Source: an uncultured bacterium
GTDB taxonomy: Bacteria > Verrucomicrobiota > Lentisphaeria > Oligosphaerales > Oligosphaeraceae
Reading direction: 5' to 3'
Length of the DNA stretch: 38,659 bases
NCBI GenBank assembly: GCA_902776645.1
Contig: CACYQT010000028.1
Span: 1-38,659 of the forward strand
Shown: positions 30,396 through 38,585 of the stretch, piece by piece
Position numbering within the stretch: position 1 is the stretch's first letter
Layout: each line of letters begins with the position of its first letter
Notes under the pieces: generated by a model
The model's input: only the letters and a program-made list of their open reading frames with translations
The model's database searches: none
What the model was told of the DNA's origin: nothing
Made by a program: the position numbers and the translations under genes

Positions 30396-31631
30396 ATGGA
30401 ACAGCTTGAGATAAAATTCAAGAATCTGACCATAACTCAATTCCTAGAACGTCTTGATAATACCCATGCTCCATGGCTTGTAAAAAGACTTTCTGGCAAT
30501 GATACAGGCATAACTGGAGGTCATCAGGCAGGCTTGTATATACCTAGGTCATTTATGAAAGAGATCGTTCCAAATATTGTTACTACAAAACAGTATAATC
30601 CAACAAAAGCGATAGATTGTTTTATCTCAAGCCATGATTGCTACAAGGAAGAGATTCAAGCAAAGTATTATAACAATAAGTTTTTTCCTGAGAAGAAAAA
30701 ACTAAAGAAGTATGATGAATTTCGTCTTACACGCTGGAAAGACACACCTTTACAAGATATTGACAATACGGGAGCCATTTGTATACTTGCTGGTATTAAC
30801 ATTGAAGGAAACAACCATCTAATTTGCTGGGTATCTAGAAACACAGAAGAAGAGGATGATATCGAACAGTGGATTGGTCAAGAGATTGAACCTGGCAGAA
30901 TGTATTATTCCAAGCAAATGTCTCCCTTTGCACCATCCAAAACTCTGGAAGAGCAGATTCCAGAACAGTGGAAACATACGTTTCCAACAAGCAGGGAGAT
31001 TTTTGATTTTGTATCTAGACTTCTTCCTGAACAAACTTGGCCTAAAACATCTGATGAGCTTCTTTTGAAACGTCGATGGCTGGAATTTGAAGTCTTTTCA
31101 ATAATTGAACGCTATGATGTTCTTCCCAATATTCAAAACGGATACCAAAATGTCGATGATTTCATCAAATATGCAAACACAGTAGTGAATCGTCGAAAAT
31201 CAAGGTCTGGAACATCGCTTGAGTTGAATCTCGCGAGCATATTCACTTATCATCAAATTCAATTTGACACTCAAGTTGTAACTGAACAAAATAAGAAGCC
31301 AGATTTCATTTTTCCATCCGCCGAGGCCTATAGAAATCTATGCTTTCCAGAATATAAATTGTCTATGCTAGCTTCTAAGACTTGTTGCAAGGACAGATGG
31401 CGTCAAATATTAAATGAAGCAGATAGAATTCATCCAAAACATCTTTTCACTTTACAAGAGGGAATTTCAAGCAAGCAACTCAGTGAAATGAAAGCTAATG
31501 GAGTAGTACTTGTCATTCCAGAACCCAATCGTCATTTCTTCCCAACTGATAATAATTCTCTTATAATTAATTTGACAGGTTTCATGGATTTGATTCTTCA
31601 AAAACAATCTTCTACATGTCTAGGAGTTTAA
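30396..31631 (+). CDS. Type IIE restriction endonuclease, EcoRII-like (CCWGG predicted)
   Basis: A 411-residue nuclease matching EcoRII (about 404) along its length. The N-terminal effector-DNA-binding domain has VKRLSGNDTGITGGHQAGLYIP and ISSHDCY, then RLTRWKDTPLQDIDNTGA. The catalytic C-terminal domain has VNRRKSRSGTSLELNLASIF, KKPDFIFPSAEAY and KTCCKDRWRQILNEADRIH, followed by HLFTLQEGIS. These are the segments that hold the active site and DNA contacts in EcoRII. EcoRII needs two target copies, one acting as an allosteric effector. Together with the Dcm-like partner this forms a complete type II system. No controller (C) protein or Vsr nickase gene is adjacent. Confidence 0.93.
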   Translation: MEQLEIKFKNLTITQFLERLDNTHAPWLVKRLSGNDTGITGGHQAGLYIPRSFMKEIVPNIVTTKQYNPTKAIDCFISSHDCYKEEIQAKYYNNKFFPEKKKLKKYDEFRLTRWKDTPLQDIDNTGAICILAGINIEGNNHLICWVSRNTEEEDDIEQWIGQEIEPGRMYYSKQMSPFAPSKTLEEQIPEQWKHTFPTSREIFDFVSRLLPEQTWPKTSDELLLKRRWLEFEVFSIIERYDVLPNIQNGYQNVDDFIKYANTVVNRRKSRSGTSLELNLASIFTYHQIQFDTQVVTEQNKKPDFIFPSAEAYRNLCFPEYKLSMLASKTCCKDRWRQILNEADRIHPKHLFTLQEGISSKQLSEMKANGVVLVIPEPNRHFFPTDNNSLIINLTGFMDLILQKQSSTCLGV

Positions 31632-31943
31632 TAGTGGATATATTCTTCCCTCAAAATAACACAAGGTTATGAAACAAATTCAGACAAAGAATATAATGAT
31701 ATAGGAAATGGTCGTACGGCATCATCCGCATGCTCTGACTTTTGCTTTACCGTCTCTCTTCATTAATAATGTTTAAATCCCAATATCAATCTTTCCAAGT
31801 ATCACAAAGTTATCTTCTTGACTGTTTGTACTAGAATCATTACAAGGATGTAGATATGCCACAATGCCGAAGTCACTTTTCAAGTTCATGCAAAACATGT
31901 TCGATGAGAACATGACAAGGCCTAGAAATACACACTACTCATG
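31632..31943. other. Gap between the EcoRII pair and the Qat operon
   Basis: About 310 bases without a supported gene, AT-rich. It contains an inverted repeat, CATGTTC (31896-31902) and GAACATG (31908-31914), which may be an operator. A TTGACT at 31818 has only a poor partner box. Confidence 0.4.
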
Positions 31944-31993
31944 TTAGAACAAGCTGACTTGTATGTTATTATCCTTTAGCATGAGAAAGGATA
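31944..31993 (+). promoter_or_regulatory. Candidate Qat operon promoter with overlapping palindrome
   Basis: TTAGAA (31944-31949), a 17-bp spacer and TATTAT (31967-31972). The inverted repeat TATCCTTT (31970-31977) / AAAGGATA (31986-31993) overlaps the -10 box and the expected start site, about 60 bases before qatA. This is a typical repressor-operator position, or an early RNA hairpin. Confidence 0.4.
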
Positions 31994-32039
31994 GAAAAAA
32001 CTACGTCTTTTTGATTGAATAATATCAGAGGAAAAATAA

Positions 32040-33818
32040 ATGTGGAATGATAGAGAAACAAATGAGGATCTACTGAATTTTACAGTTGTAGCAGATACAA
32101 TTGCAGAGGCCATCCTAGACAATCAAGATGAGCCTATTTCAATTGGTGTATCTGGTAGTTGGGGAATAGGCAAATCATCAATGCTTAAACTTATTCGTAA
32201 TTCGCTTGACACACACAAAAATCTCCGTTTTTTGTTTATTGAGTTTAATGCATGGTTATATCAAGGCTATGATGACGCACGCATTTCCCTACTGCATAGG
32301 GTAAGTCAAAAACTCCTAGAATTAGCAGAGATAAAAGAAGAAAAAGCTAAAACTATTTTTGACAAAATACAAGAAACAATTAAAAGAATATCTTGGCATG
32401 GTTTATCTCATATTGCCATCCCATTGTTAGTTAATAGTTATTTAAATTCATCTTGTACAAATGGTTTAGCTAGTGCCGTTTCATCTCTTTTTGATTCAGA
32501 ATTTGAATTCTTTAAAGGAAAAGAATCAAGAACAATACCCAAAGATATTGAAGAACTACGTTTTCTTTTTAAGGAATTATTAGAAAAAATTAATATTCAT
32601 CTTGTGATACTGGTTGATGACTTAGATCGTTGTCTTCCAGAAACAGCCATTTCAACATTAGAGGCAATGCGCCTTCTTCTATTCATCAATAGAACATCCT
32701 ATATTATTGCTGCTGACGAACAAATGATAAGGAAGGCTGTATGTGCTCATTTTAAAGGAATTAATATAATCGAAGATAACGGATTGGTTACAAGTTATTT
32801 TGATAAGTTGATACAACTTCCAGTCCATGTGCCAAGACTTGGGCAAAATGAGGTAAAATGTTACCTTATGTTACTTCTTGCTGAAAAAGCATCACAAAAG
32901 GGTACAATAACCTCTATTGAATTCGAAAAAGGAAAATCTATATTGTGTCAAAAACTACGAAAAGCGTGGGGAACTGCAATCACTCAAAAGGAATTATCCG
33001 AAGCTTTTGACACTTCAAAAATGGCGAATGAAATTATGATTACAGAGCAGATTGCGCCAATCATGGCTACATCCCAGAGTATAAATGGAAATCCAAGACT
33101 AATTAAACGATTCCTTCATACCATTAATATCCGCCAGTCAATAGCCAAAAAACTAGACATGTCAGAATCATTGGAGGCTATGGTAAAAATGTTGTTATTT
33201 GAGCGATGCGCACCATTGTCCTATTTGAAACTACAATCAGATGTTAGTAAAAATGGAAATGGATTTTCTGAATTGATTTCTTCAGATGAAGCAAAGCAAG
33301 ATGAAGACAAAGCATCATGGGCCGCTCAATCGGAAAAAGATTTTGTTGTAGATTGGGAAAAACTAAAACCACAACTTGTTAATGTTGATTTGAGACCTTT
33401 GCTGTATTTAAGCCGTTCTAGTTCTTCCATAGTTATTGATGGCAATGAACTGTCATCAGAAGCCCAAAGTATTCTTGAGGCATTGTATGCGGCAGATTTA
33501 TTGAATGATCCACTCATTAAAAGAATACAGGAATTGGGGAAGGATGAAACATCTAAAATATTGACAATAATAATCAAGAAGGCAGAAATGGAGCAATATC
33601 CCCCTAAAATGGTGTTTAACATCTTGCATATCATAAAAGCCTATCCGGACTTTGCACCATATTATACAGATTTTCTACTTCATATTCCTGATAACAAAAT
33701 ACCATTACGTCTCATTCCTCTGATAAAAGAAGAAGAATGGGCAGCGAAAGTTAACAATGAGTGGAACAAGGAAACTTCCTCTTCAAAAGTTAAGAAAGCT
33801 TATTTAGTAGGGAAATAA
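32040..33818 (+). CDS. qatA: QatA, KAP-family P-loop NTPase of the Qat defence system
   Basis: A 592-residue ATPase. The Walker A is GSWGIGKS (39-46) close to the N-terminus, and the Walker B LVDDLDR (191-197) is in the form typical of KAP NTPases. LRFLFIEFNAWLYQG and GNPRLIKRFL are further KAP marks. Between the Walker motifs, residues about 118-155 form a weakly hydrophobic insert that may contact the membrane, where KAP proteins often carry transmembrane segments. In QatABCD systems the KAP ATPase is required for anti-phage activity; its exact role is not settled. Shine-Dalgarno GAGG lies 8 bases before the ATG. It is first of four tightly packed genes; qatB starts one base after its stop. 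Confidence 0.93.
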   Translation: MWNDRETNEDLLNFTVVADTIAEAILDNQDEPISIGVSGSWGIGKSSMLKLIRNSLDTHKNLRFLFIEFNAWLYQGYDDARISLLHRVSQKLLELAEIKEEKAKTIFDKIQETIKRISWHGLSHIAIPLLVNSYLNSSCTNGLASAVSSLFDSEFEFFKGKESRTIPKDIEELRFLFKELLEKINIHLVILVDDLDRCLPETAISTLEAMRLLLFINRTSYIIAADEQMIRKAVCAHFKGINIIEDNGLVTSYFDKLIQLPVHVPRLGQNEVKCYLMLLLAEKASQKGTITSIEFEKGKSILCQKLRKAWGTAITQKELSEAFDTSKMANEIMITEQIAPIMATSQSINGNPRLIKRFLHTINIRQSIAKKLDMSESLEAMVKMLLFERCAPLSYLKLQSDVSKNGNGFSELISSDEAKQDEDKASWAAQSEKDFVVDWEKLKPQLVNVDLRPLLYLSRSSSSIVIDGNELSSEAQSILEALYAADLLNDPLIKRIQELGKDETSKILTIIIKKAEMEQYPPKMVFNILHIIKAYPDFAPYYTDFLLHIPDNKIPLRLIPLIKEEEWAAKVNNEWNKETSSSKVKKAYLVGK

Positions 33819-33819
33819 T

Positions 33820-34659
33820 ATGGGAACTTCTACTTCTTCAAAAGGTCCATCTGGTGGTGTTTCATTTGACCCACCATGGTTAAATGATTTTCCCATTCAA
33901 CCACCTCAGCTTCCCCAACGCCCAAATTTGCCAATAGTTCAGCCTCTGATTCCAGGACTTATACCACCAGAAGTACCTCAGCCAGAGCTTGCGCCATTAA
34001 GGCGTTTTTCTCCTGCAAGGACTAGTCTCTCAAAATATATTTCAACAAGAGATCAAAAATATTTTATGCATGCCCTTGGTCATTATTCACGTAAGGGAAT
34101 GGGAGGTGCGCATAATCTATCCCGAAGAATGCGTGCTACAGCAGGCGTTGCAGCTGCAATCTATGATTTATTTACAAATGTCTCTAGAGAAGATGATAAT
34201 TGGTTGGATAGGCTTGTTAAACGCAATCTCCCAATAGAGGATGCGACTAATGAAATAATTGCACATCTTTTTCCGATAGGAGGTTCTATAGAGGAGGAAA
34301 ATTGCAAAGCTTCTATTGCCTTTGCACTAATGGAAATGGATCAACAATTTCCAAACGCCAATCTATCTAATTTAGGTAATGATGAAATATGGTTTTTAAT
34401 AGAGCATTTTGTCGCCTATGAGGCAAAACAGAGAATAATCCAAGATATTGGACAAATATTAGAACACGCTTCTGCAAAAGATATGGTCATCATATCCAAT
34501 GAAATGACATCATTTTTGCAAAATCACCTTTCTGCTCAAATAAGAAAGAGACGAGAGAAACAGAAAAAAAAAAAAAAAAAAACAGTTGCTGAATTGATTG
34601 CCGAAGGAATAAAAGACACATTTATTGTGTTTGAGGAGGATTTATGCGAAAAAAGGTAA
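33820..34659 (+). CDS. qatB: QatB, Qat defence system protein
   Basis: A 279-residue QatB. The start MGTSTSSKGPSGG followed by FDPPWLNDFP is the recognisable N-terminal signature of the family, which is otherwise without known fold. A Pro-rich stretch (about 18-60) follows, then a helical core with HALGHYSRKGMGGAHN and RMRATAGVAAAIYDLF. Near the end, KQKKKKKKTVAE is encoded by a run of 19 A (34564-34582). A shift there to either other frame meets a stop within 15 bases, so slippage would remove about 25 C-terminal residues and end translation about 50 bases before qatC. Since QatC is QueC-like, the conserved glycine after Met may be its modification target (inference). The 3' end overlaps qatC by 16 bases. 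Confidence 0.9.
   Translation: MGTSTSSKGPSGGVSFDPPWLNDFPIQPPQLPQRPNLPIVQPLIPGLIPPEVPQPELAPLRRFSPARTSLSKYISTRDQKYFMHALGHYSRKGMGGAHNLSRRMRATAGVAAAIYDLFTNVSREDDNWLDRLVKRNLPIEDATNEIIAHLFPIGGSIEEENCKASIAFALMEMDQQFPNANLSNLGNDEIWFLIEHFVAYEAKQRIIQDIGQILEHASAKDMVIISNEMTSFLQNHLSAQIRKRREKQKKKKKKTVAELIAEGIKDTFIVFEEDLCEKR
34564..34582 (+). repeat. Homopolymer of 19 A inside qatB
   Basis: A long uninterrupted A tract (six AAA codons plus the first base of ACA) in the coding strand. Such tracts are prone to replication and transcription slippage, and also to sequencing error. The intact reading frame is present in this sequence. Confidence 0.9.
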
Positions 34660-35921
34660 TTTGCGCTCCATTGTCTCTCATACCATCTAATTTAGAAAAA
34701 GACACTTCATATTTTGCAACTTATGCCATTCCACAACAATCAAATATTGGGTATTTCGGTTCTACACTCCCAAAAGATATTGTAAAAGCAGGACTTGCTC
34801 CTAATGAAATAGCATGGGATTTTTTGACTATAGCTTTATCAGTTGCATCGGCTGATGAAGCTATATCAAGAAATAAAAGTGAAGATGGTTGGACACGTCA
34901 AATAGATTTACAGATTCATTTGGCAGAACCCGCTTATTGGCAACCGTGTAAAGATCAGATTGAACAAACCTTACGCTTTTTGACTGGAGATTATTGGTAT
35001 TTGTCATTCTATCCTAATGGAATCAAACCGCCAGAGAATAAAAAGAAACACGTTTTTTACAATGACTGTGTTATGTTACTTTCTGGGGGATTGGATAGTT
35101 TAATTGGTGCAATTGATTTTGTGGAATCAGGCAAAAGACCTATTTTTGTGTCTCAAAAGGTACGCGGTGAGGTTGAGCATCAGTTATTATTCGCCAAGAC
35201 AATTTTACCCAATACTCCATATATGCAATGGAATCATAATATAAATCGTCCTTCTAAAGAAGGAGAACCCTCTACACGAGCTCGTTCAATCGTATTTTTG
35301 GCTTATGCAGCTATTGTTGCGTCAGCCATAAAGCAAATTGATCGTGTCCCTATAATTGTTCCAGAAAACGGATTTATAAGCTTGAATGTTTCGTTAAACT
35401 CAGCACGTCAAAGTAGCTTAAGTACAAAAACAACGCATCCAATCTATTTATCTGGCATTCAATCAACATGGGAAAAGCTAGGCTTAAATATTCAAATACA
35501 AACACCTTATAAATTCAAAACAAAAGGTGAGATGATTTCAGAATGCAAAAACAAATCTCTTCTTCAAAAGCTCCTAGGGAAAACAGTCAGTTGTGGAAAA
35601 TATCTTCGATACAATAGAACTCATTGTGGCCGTTGTCTTCCATGTCTTGTACGTCGTTCAGCATTATTTCATGCTGGTATTCCCGATATTCCAGAACGAG
35701 GATATCGTTTTAATTTATTGGATGGTCGATGCAAAGATGGAGCTGATGATATTGGTGCAATTTTATATGCATGTGAAAACATTCGAAAGAATGGCATTCG
35801 TTCCCAAATTTTAGGTGCATTATCATTTGCTCCTCCTGAATCACGTCAATTGTACCAAAACATGTTAGAAAACGGATACAAAGAACTTCGTACTTATCTT
35901 GAAAAGGAAGGAATGCTATGA
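34644..35921 (+). CDS. qatC: QatC, QueC-like enzyme of the Qat defence system
   Basis: A 425-residue protein with a QueC-like (7-cyano-7-deazaguanine synthase) core. The PP-loop ATP pyrophosphatase motif is LLSGGLDSLIGA (SGGLDS at 147-152). A C-terminal zinc-binding cluster has CGKYLRYNRTHCGRCLPC, with four Cys as in QueC. An N-terminal extension of about 130 residues is specific to QatC. It probably performs an ATP-dependent nucleobase-type reaction rather than queuosine synthesis; QueC relatives in other defence operons are reported to attach a deazaguanine to a partner protein. The strong Shine-Dalgarno GAGGAGG lies inside the end of qatB, 5 bases before the ATG. The stop overlaps the qatD start (ATGA). 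Confidence 0.93.
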   Translation: MRKKVICAPLSLIPSNLEKDTSYFATYAIPQQSNIGYFGSTLPKDIVKAGLAPNEIAWDFLTIALSVASADEAISRNKSEDGWTRQIDLQIHLAEPAYWQPCKDQIEQTLRFLTGDYWYLSFYPNGIKPPENKKKHVFYNDCVMLLSGGLDSLIGAIDFVESGKRPIFVSQKVRGEVEHQLLFAKTILPNTPYMQWNHNINRPSKEGEPSTRARSIVFLAYAAIVASAIKQIDRVPIIVPENGFISLNVSLNSARQSSLSTKTTHPIYLSGIQSTWEKLGLNIQIQTPYKFKTKGEMISECKNKSLLQKLLGKTVSCGKYLRYNRTHCGRCLPCLVRRSALFHAGIPDIPERGYRFNLLDGRCKDGADDIGAILYACENIRKNGIRSQILGALSFAPPESRQLYQNMLENGYKELRTYLEKEGML

Positions 35922-36652
35922 TGGATATGCATGTTCATTTAGATTTGTATCCCAATCCATTATATGTTGTAGAAGAAACATCGCGTCGAAATACAACTAC
36001 ATTATGTGTTACAACAAGTCCACGAGCATGGCTTGCCACTAAGACAGTCTTGTCCAAGTATAACAATATTATTATTGCTCTAGGTCTTCATCCAGAAATT
36101 GCCTCATCAAAGCAAAAGGAAACACAAATGATTCTTGATAATATTGTCAATTCTATTTTTATTGGAGAAATTGGTATAGACGGTAGTTCAAAGTATTCTT
36201 TTTCTTTTGAGCTGCAGAAATCAATTTTTTCAAAAATTGTTGAAAAATGTGCTTGTACTGGATGGCATGTTATGAGTATACATTCAAGAAATGCCGTTTC
36301 TTCCGTGCTTGACATATTATCCAATAATATTACGACAAATATTCCTATATTGCATTGGTTTTCCGGCAACAAAACTCAATTAACCCAAGCAATAGATTTA
36401 GGTTGTTTTTTTAGTTTTGGACCAGCAGCTCTTATAAATTCTAATAGTAGAAAACTAGTTTCTATGATTCCTTTAGATAGGCTTCTACCTGAATCAGATG
36501 GTCCTTTCACAGTTATTAATCAAAAAATGATAATGCCATGGCAAGCTATAACTATATGCAATTACTTTGCAAACATACATCACTGTGATATACAATATAT
36601 TCATAATCAGTTTATTAAAAATTGGGATACTATTTTATCTAAGATAAAATAG
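35918..36652 (+). CDS. qatD: QatD, TatD-like metal-dependent hydrolase of the Qat system
   Basis: A 244-residue TatD-family hydrolase with metal ligands in the expected order: MDMHVHLDL (HxH), GLHPE, GEIGIDG (Glu), SIHSRN (His), LHWFSG (His) and ESDGPF (Asp). TatD enzymes are metal-dependent nucleases. In the Qat system this is the fourth required component. The protein is a little shorter than housekeeping TatD (about 260). Translation is coupled to qatC by the 4-base overlap. The stop is followed at once by an AT-only hairpin. A second ATG one codon later is an equally possible start. Confidence 0.92.
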   Translation: MMDMHVHLDLYPNPLYVVEETSRRNTTTLCVTTSPRAWLATKTVLSKYNNIIIALGLHPEIASSKQKETQMILDNIVNSIFIGEIGIDGSSKYSFSFELQKSIFSKIVEKCACTGWHVMSIHSRNAVSSVLDILSNNITTNIPILHWFSGNKTQLTQAIDLGCFFSFGPAALINSNSRKLVSMIPLDRLLPESDGPFTVINQKMIMPWQAITICNYFANIHHCDIQYIHNQFIKNWDTILSKIK

Positions 36653-36695
36653 ATATATTATATTAATTAAAATATTTTCTATTAATTTAATATAT
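36653..36695 (+). terminator. AT-only hairpin after qatD
   Basis: Arms at 36653-36667 and 36681-36695 (ATATATTATATTAAT against ATTAATTTAATATAT) pair in 14 of 15 positions. All bases are A or T, so it is a weak terminator candidate. A second palindrome TTTTATCT-A-AGATAAAA (36633-36649) covers the end of qatD. Confidence 0.35.
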
Positions 36696-36799
36696 TGCTA
36701 TGATTTATTAATCAAATCAGTATCCAACTTTGATGGTTACTGCCATCAGTATTGATAATAGTTAATCTAATTTATGTATATGTCTCCAACACAAAAAAC

Positions 36800-36952
36800 A
36801 TGAAACCATTATTACTTTTTATCACTCTGATCATGTTAATCACCGGATGCATGACGATGGAAAAGAGTGCCAGCATGGAAAATATGAAATTCGAACGGCT
36901 GTTCTCATGGGGGCCACCAATGAATGAAGAAATCCCCTCCAATATGCAGTAG
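36800..36952 (+). CDS. Small predicted lipoprotein
   Basis: A 50-residue peptide: MKPLLLFITLIMLITGC is a short lipoprotein signal with lipobox ITGC (Cys17 would be lipidated). The rest (MTMEKSASMENMKFERLFSW...) is a 33-residue charged tail with no recognised domain. No Shine-Dalgarno site is seen before the ATG. It lies in the transition between the AT-rich island and host-like DNA. It could be an entericidin-like or cell-envelope peptide, or a non-functional fragment. Confidence 0.4.
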   Translation: MKPLLLFITLIMLITGCMTMEKSASMENMKFERLFSWGPPMNEEIPSNMQ

Positions 36953-37093
36953 ACAGCAAGAACACTCATCGTCAAGGAGGCTAATACCTGTTAATGGGGA
37001 ATAGATATTTGATTAGCAATAAACAAGGTGTATATTTATCCAAAATATAAGTTTTCATCGAGAGAGTTGTCCAATTAGCATGGAAAGAGCATC

Positions 37094-38539
37094 ATGAAAA
37101 CCTCTTCAAAATACACCAACATCGTACAGAATCTCTTGGACTATCCACGAGAGCAGGAATGGTTTGAGTTCAAGGCCAACTGGTTCGAGCCAAACGGCTT
37201 GGGAGAATACATATCCGCCTTGTCAAACGCCGCCGCTTTCCATGGGCAGGACTTCGGCTATCTCGTGTGGGGCATCGACAATGACACTCATGCCATCGTC
37301 GGGACGACTTTCGATCCAAACAGCGATGTGAAACGCGAACCGTTGAAACATTATCTTGCACGCCAATTGACTCCCGACACAATTTTCTCCTTCCACGAAC
37401 TAATCATGGAAGGGAAACGTGTGGTCCTGTTGGAAATCACAGCGGCTAAGAAAGTGCCGACGGCTTTCATGAATATCCGTTACTTCCGCATCGGATCCAG
37501 CAAGGTCGTTCTGACAAAATATCCCGACCGCGAAGCGGAACTCTTCAATCTATTGCAGAATGGCCAGCCGTCATTGATCAATACGGAAGCGACACGACAG
37601 GATCTCACGTTTGACAAACTCATTGTCTATTACGCTTCGAAAGGTATCACGTTGAATAAGCGAACCTTCAAGCGGAATCTCGGCTTCCTGATGCCAGACG
37701 GCAAATACAACCTGCTGGCTCAGCTGCTTTCAGACGACAGCGGCATCACCATCCGCTTCGCCATCTTCTCAGGGAAAGACAAGACTTCCACGATGTATTC
37801 CGTTCGCGAAATCGGACGGACATGCCTGCTGTACTCGCTTGACAAAGCATTGGAACTCGGAGAGTTACTGAACGTCCCGCAGGCCGATGAACGCAATCGC
37901 GTGGTGGAACGAAAAGAAGTGATGCTGTTCAATCCAGAAGCCTGCCATGAAGCCATCGTCAACGCCTTCGTGCACAACCGCTGGACAGATTTCAACTCTC
38001 CGATGTTCTGCGCCTATAGCGACCATCTGGAAATCCTTTCACATGGGCCATTGCCACCGCAACAGACTCTGCAGGGCTTTTTCGACGGTGTATCCGTGCC
38101 AGTCAACCGCGAACTTTCCGACATTTTCCTGCAACTGCATATCAGTGAACGCACTGGAAGAGGCGTTCCCAAAATCATCAACGCATACGACAAAGGCATC
38201 TATCGCTTTGGAGAGAACACCATCTCCGTCATCCTGCCGTTTGATAAGCTTCAAGTAAATTCACAAATCAAAAGTCCCCCCCCAAATATCGAAGATTATC
38301 CTCAAAAACTCGTATCCTTGCCGAGCAAGAAAAAAGTTTCTCTTATTCTGCAAGACAAGATATTATCATTCTGCGACAAACCACATTCGATCATTGAAAT
38401 AGTAGAGTATCTTGGACGCAAAGACCGTAAAGGTGTAAGACTTCGTGGCATTTTGCCACTTGTCAATCAAGGGCGTCTTGCCATGACCATTCCAGAGAAA
38501 CCCAACAGTCGTTTTCAGAAATATGTAACGATAAAGTAA
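37094..38539 (+). CDS. AlbA_2 (Schlafen-like) domain ATP-binding protein
   Basis: A 481-residue protein. The N-terminal AlbA_2/Schlafen-like domain (about 12-135) has EQEWFEFKANWFEPNGLGEYISALSNAAAF, with the conserved Glu and Lys, and the YLVWGIDNDTHAIVG strand. A middle part (about 150-375) has FNPEACHEAIVNAFVHNRW, DHLEILSHGPLP, NRELSDIFLQLHISERTGRGVPKI and is the HATPase_c_4-type segment common after AlbA_2. The C-terminus (about 400-481) looks like a winged helix (KPHSIIEIVEYLGRKDRKGV). Such proteins are often annotated as transcription regulators or defence-associated. The composition is host-like, so it may lie outside the Qat island. The ATG follows GGAAAGAG. Confidence 0.82.
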   Translation: MKTSSKYTNIVQNLLDYPREQEWFEFKANWFEPNGLGEYISALSNAAAFHGQDFGYLVWGIDNDTHAIVGTTFDPNSDVKREPLKHYLARQLTPDTIFSFHELIMEGKRVVLLEITAAKKVPTAFMNIRYFRIGSSKVVLTKYPDREAELFNLLQNGQPSLINTEATRQDLTFDKLIVYYASKGITLNKRTFKRNLGFLMPDGKYNLLAQLLSDDSGITIRFAIFSGKDKTSTMYSVREIGRTCLLYSLDKALELGELLNVPQADERNRVVERKEVMLFNPEACHEAIVNAFVHNRWTDFNSPMFCAYSDHLEILSHGPLPPQQTLQGFFDGVSVPVNRELSDIFLQLHISERTGRGVPKIINAYDKGIYRFGENTISVILPFDKLQVNSQIKSPPPNIEDYPQKLVSLPSKKKVSLILQDKILSFCDKPHSIIEIVEYLGRKDRKGVRLRGILPLVNQGRLAMTIPEKPNSRFQKYVTIK

Positions 38540-38585
38540 GTGAAACCATTTTACGGTCTCTGTCTATACATCAATCAACAAGGTT

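Noticed and set aside
34644..35921. Housekeeping queuosine gene queC
   Set aside because: The N-terminal extension, the tight overlap with qatB and qatD, and the KAP ATPase upstream identify it as QatC.
35918..36652. Housekeeping TatD nuclease
   Set aside because: Same family, but its operon position and translational coupling to qatC mark it as QatD.
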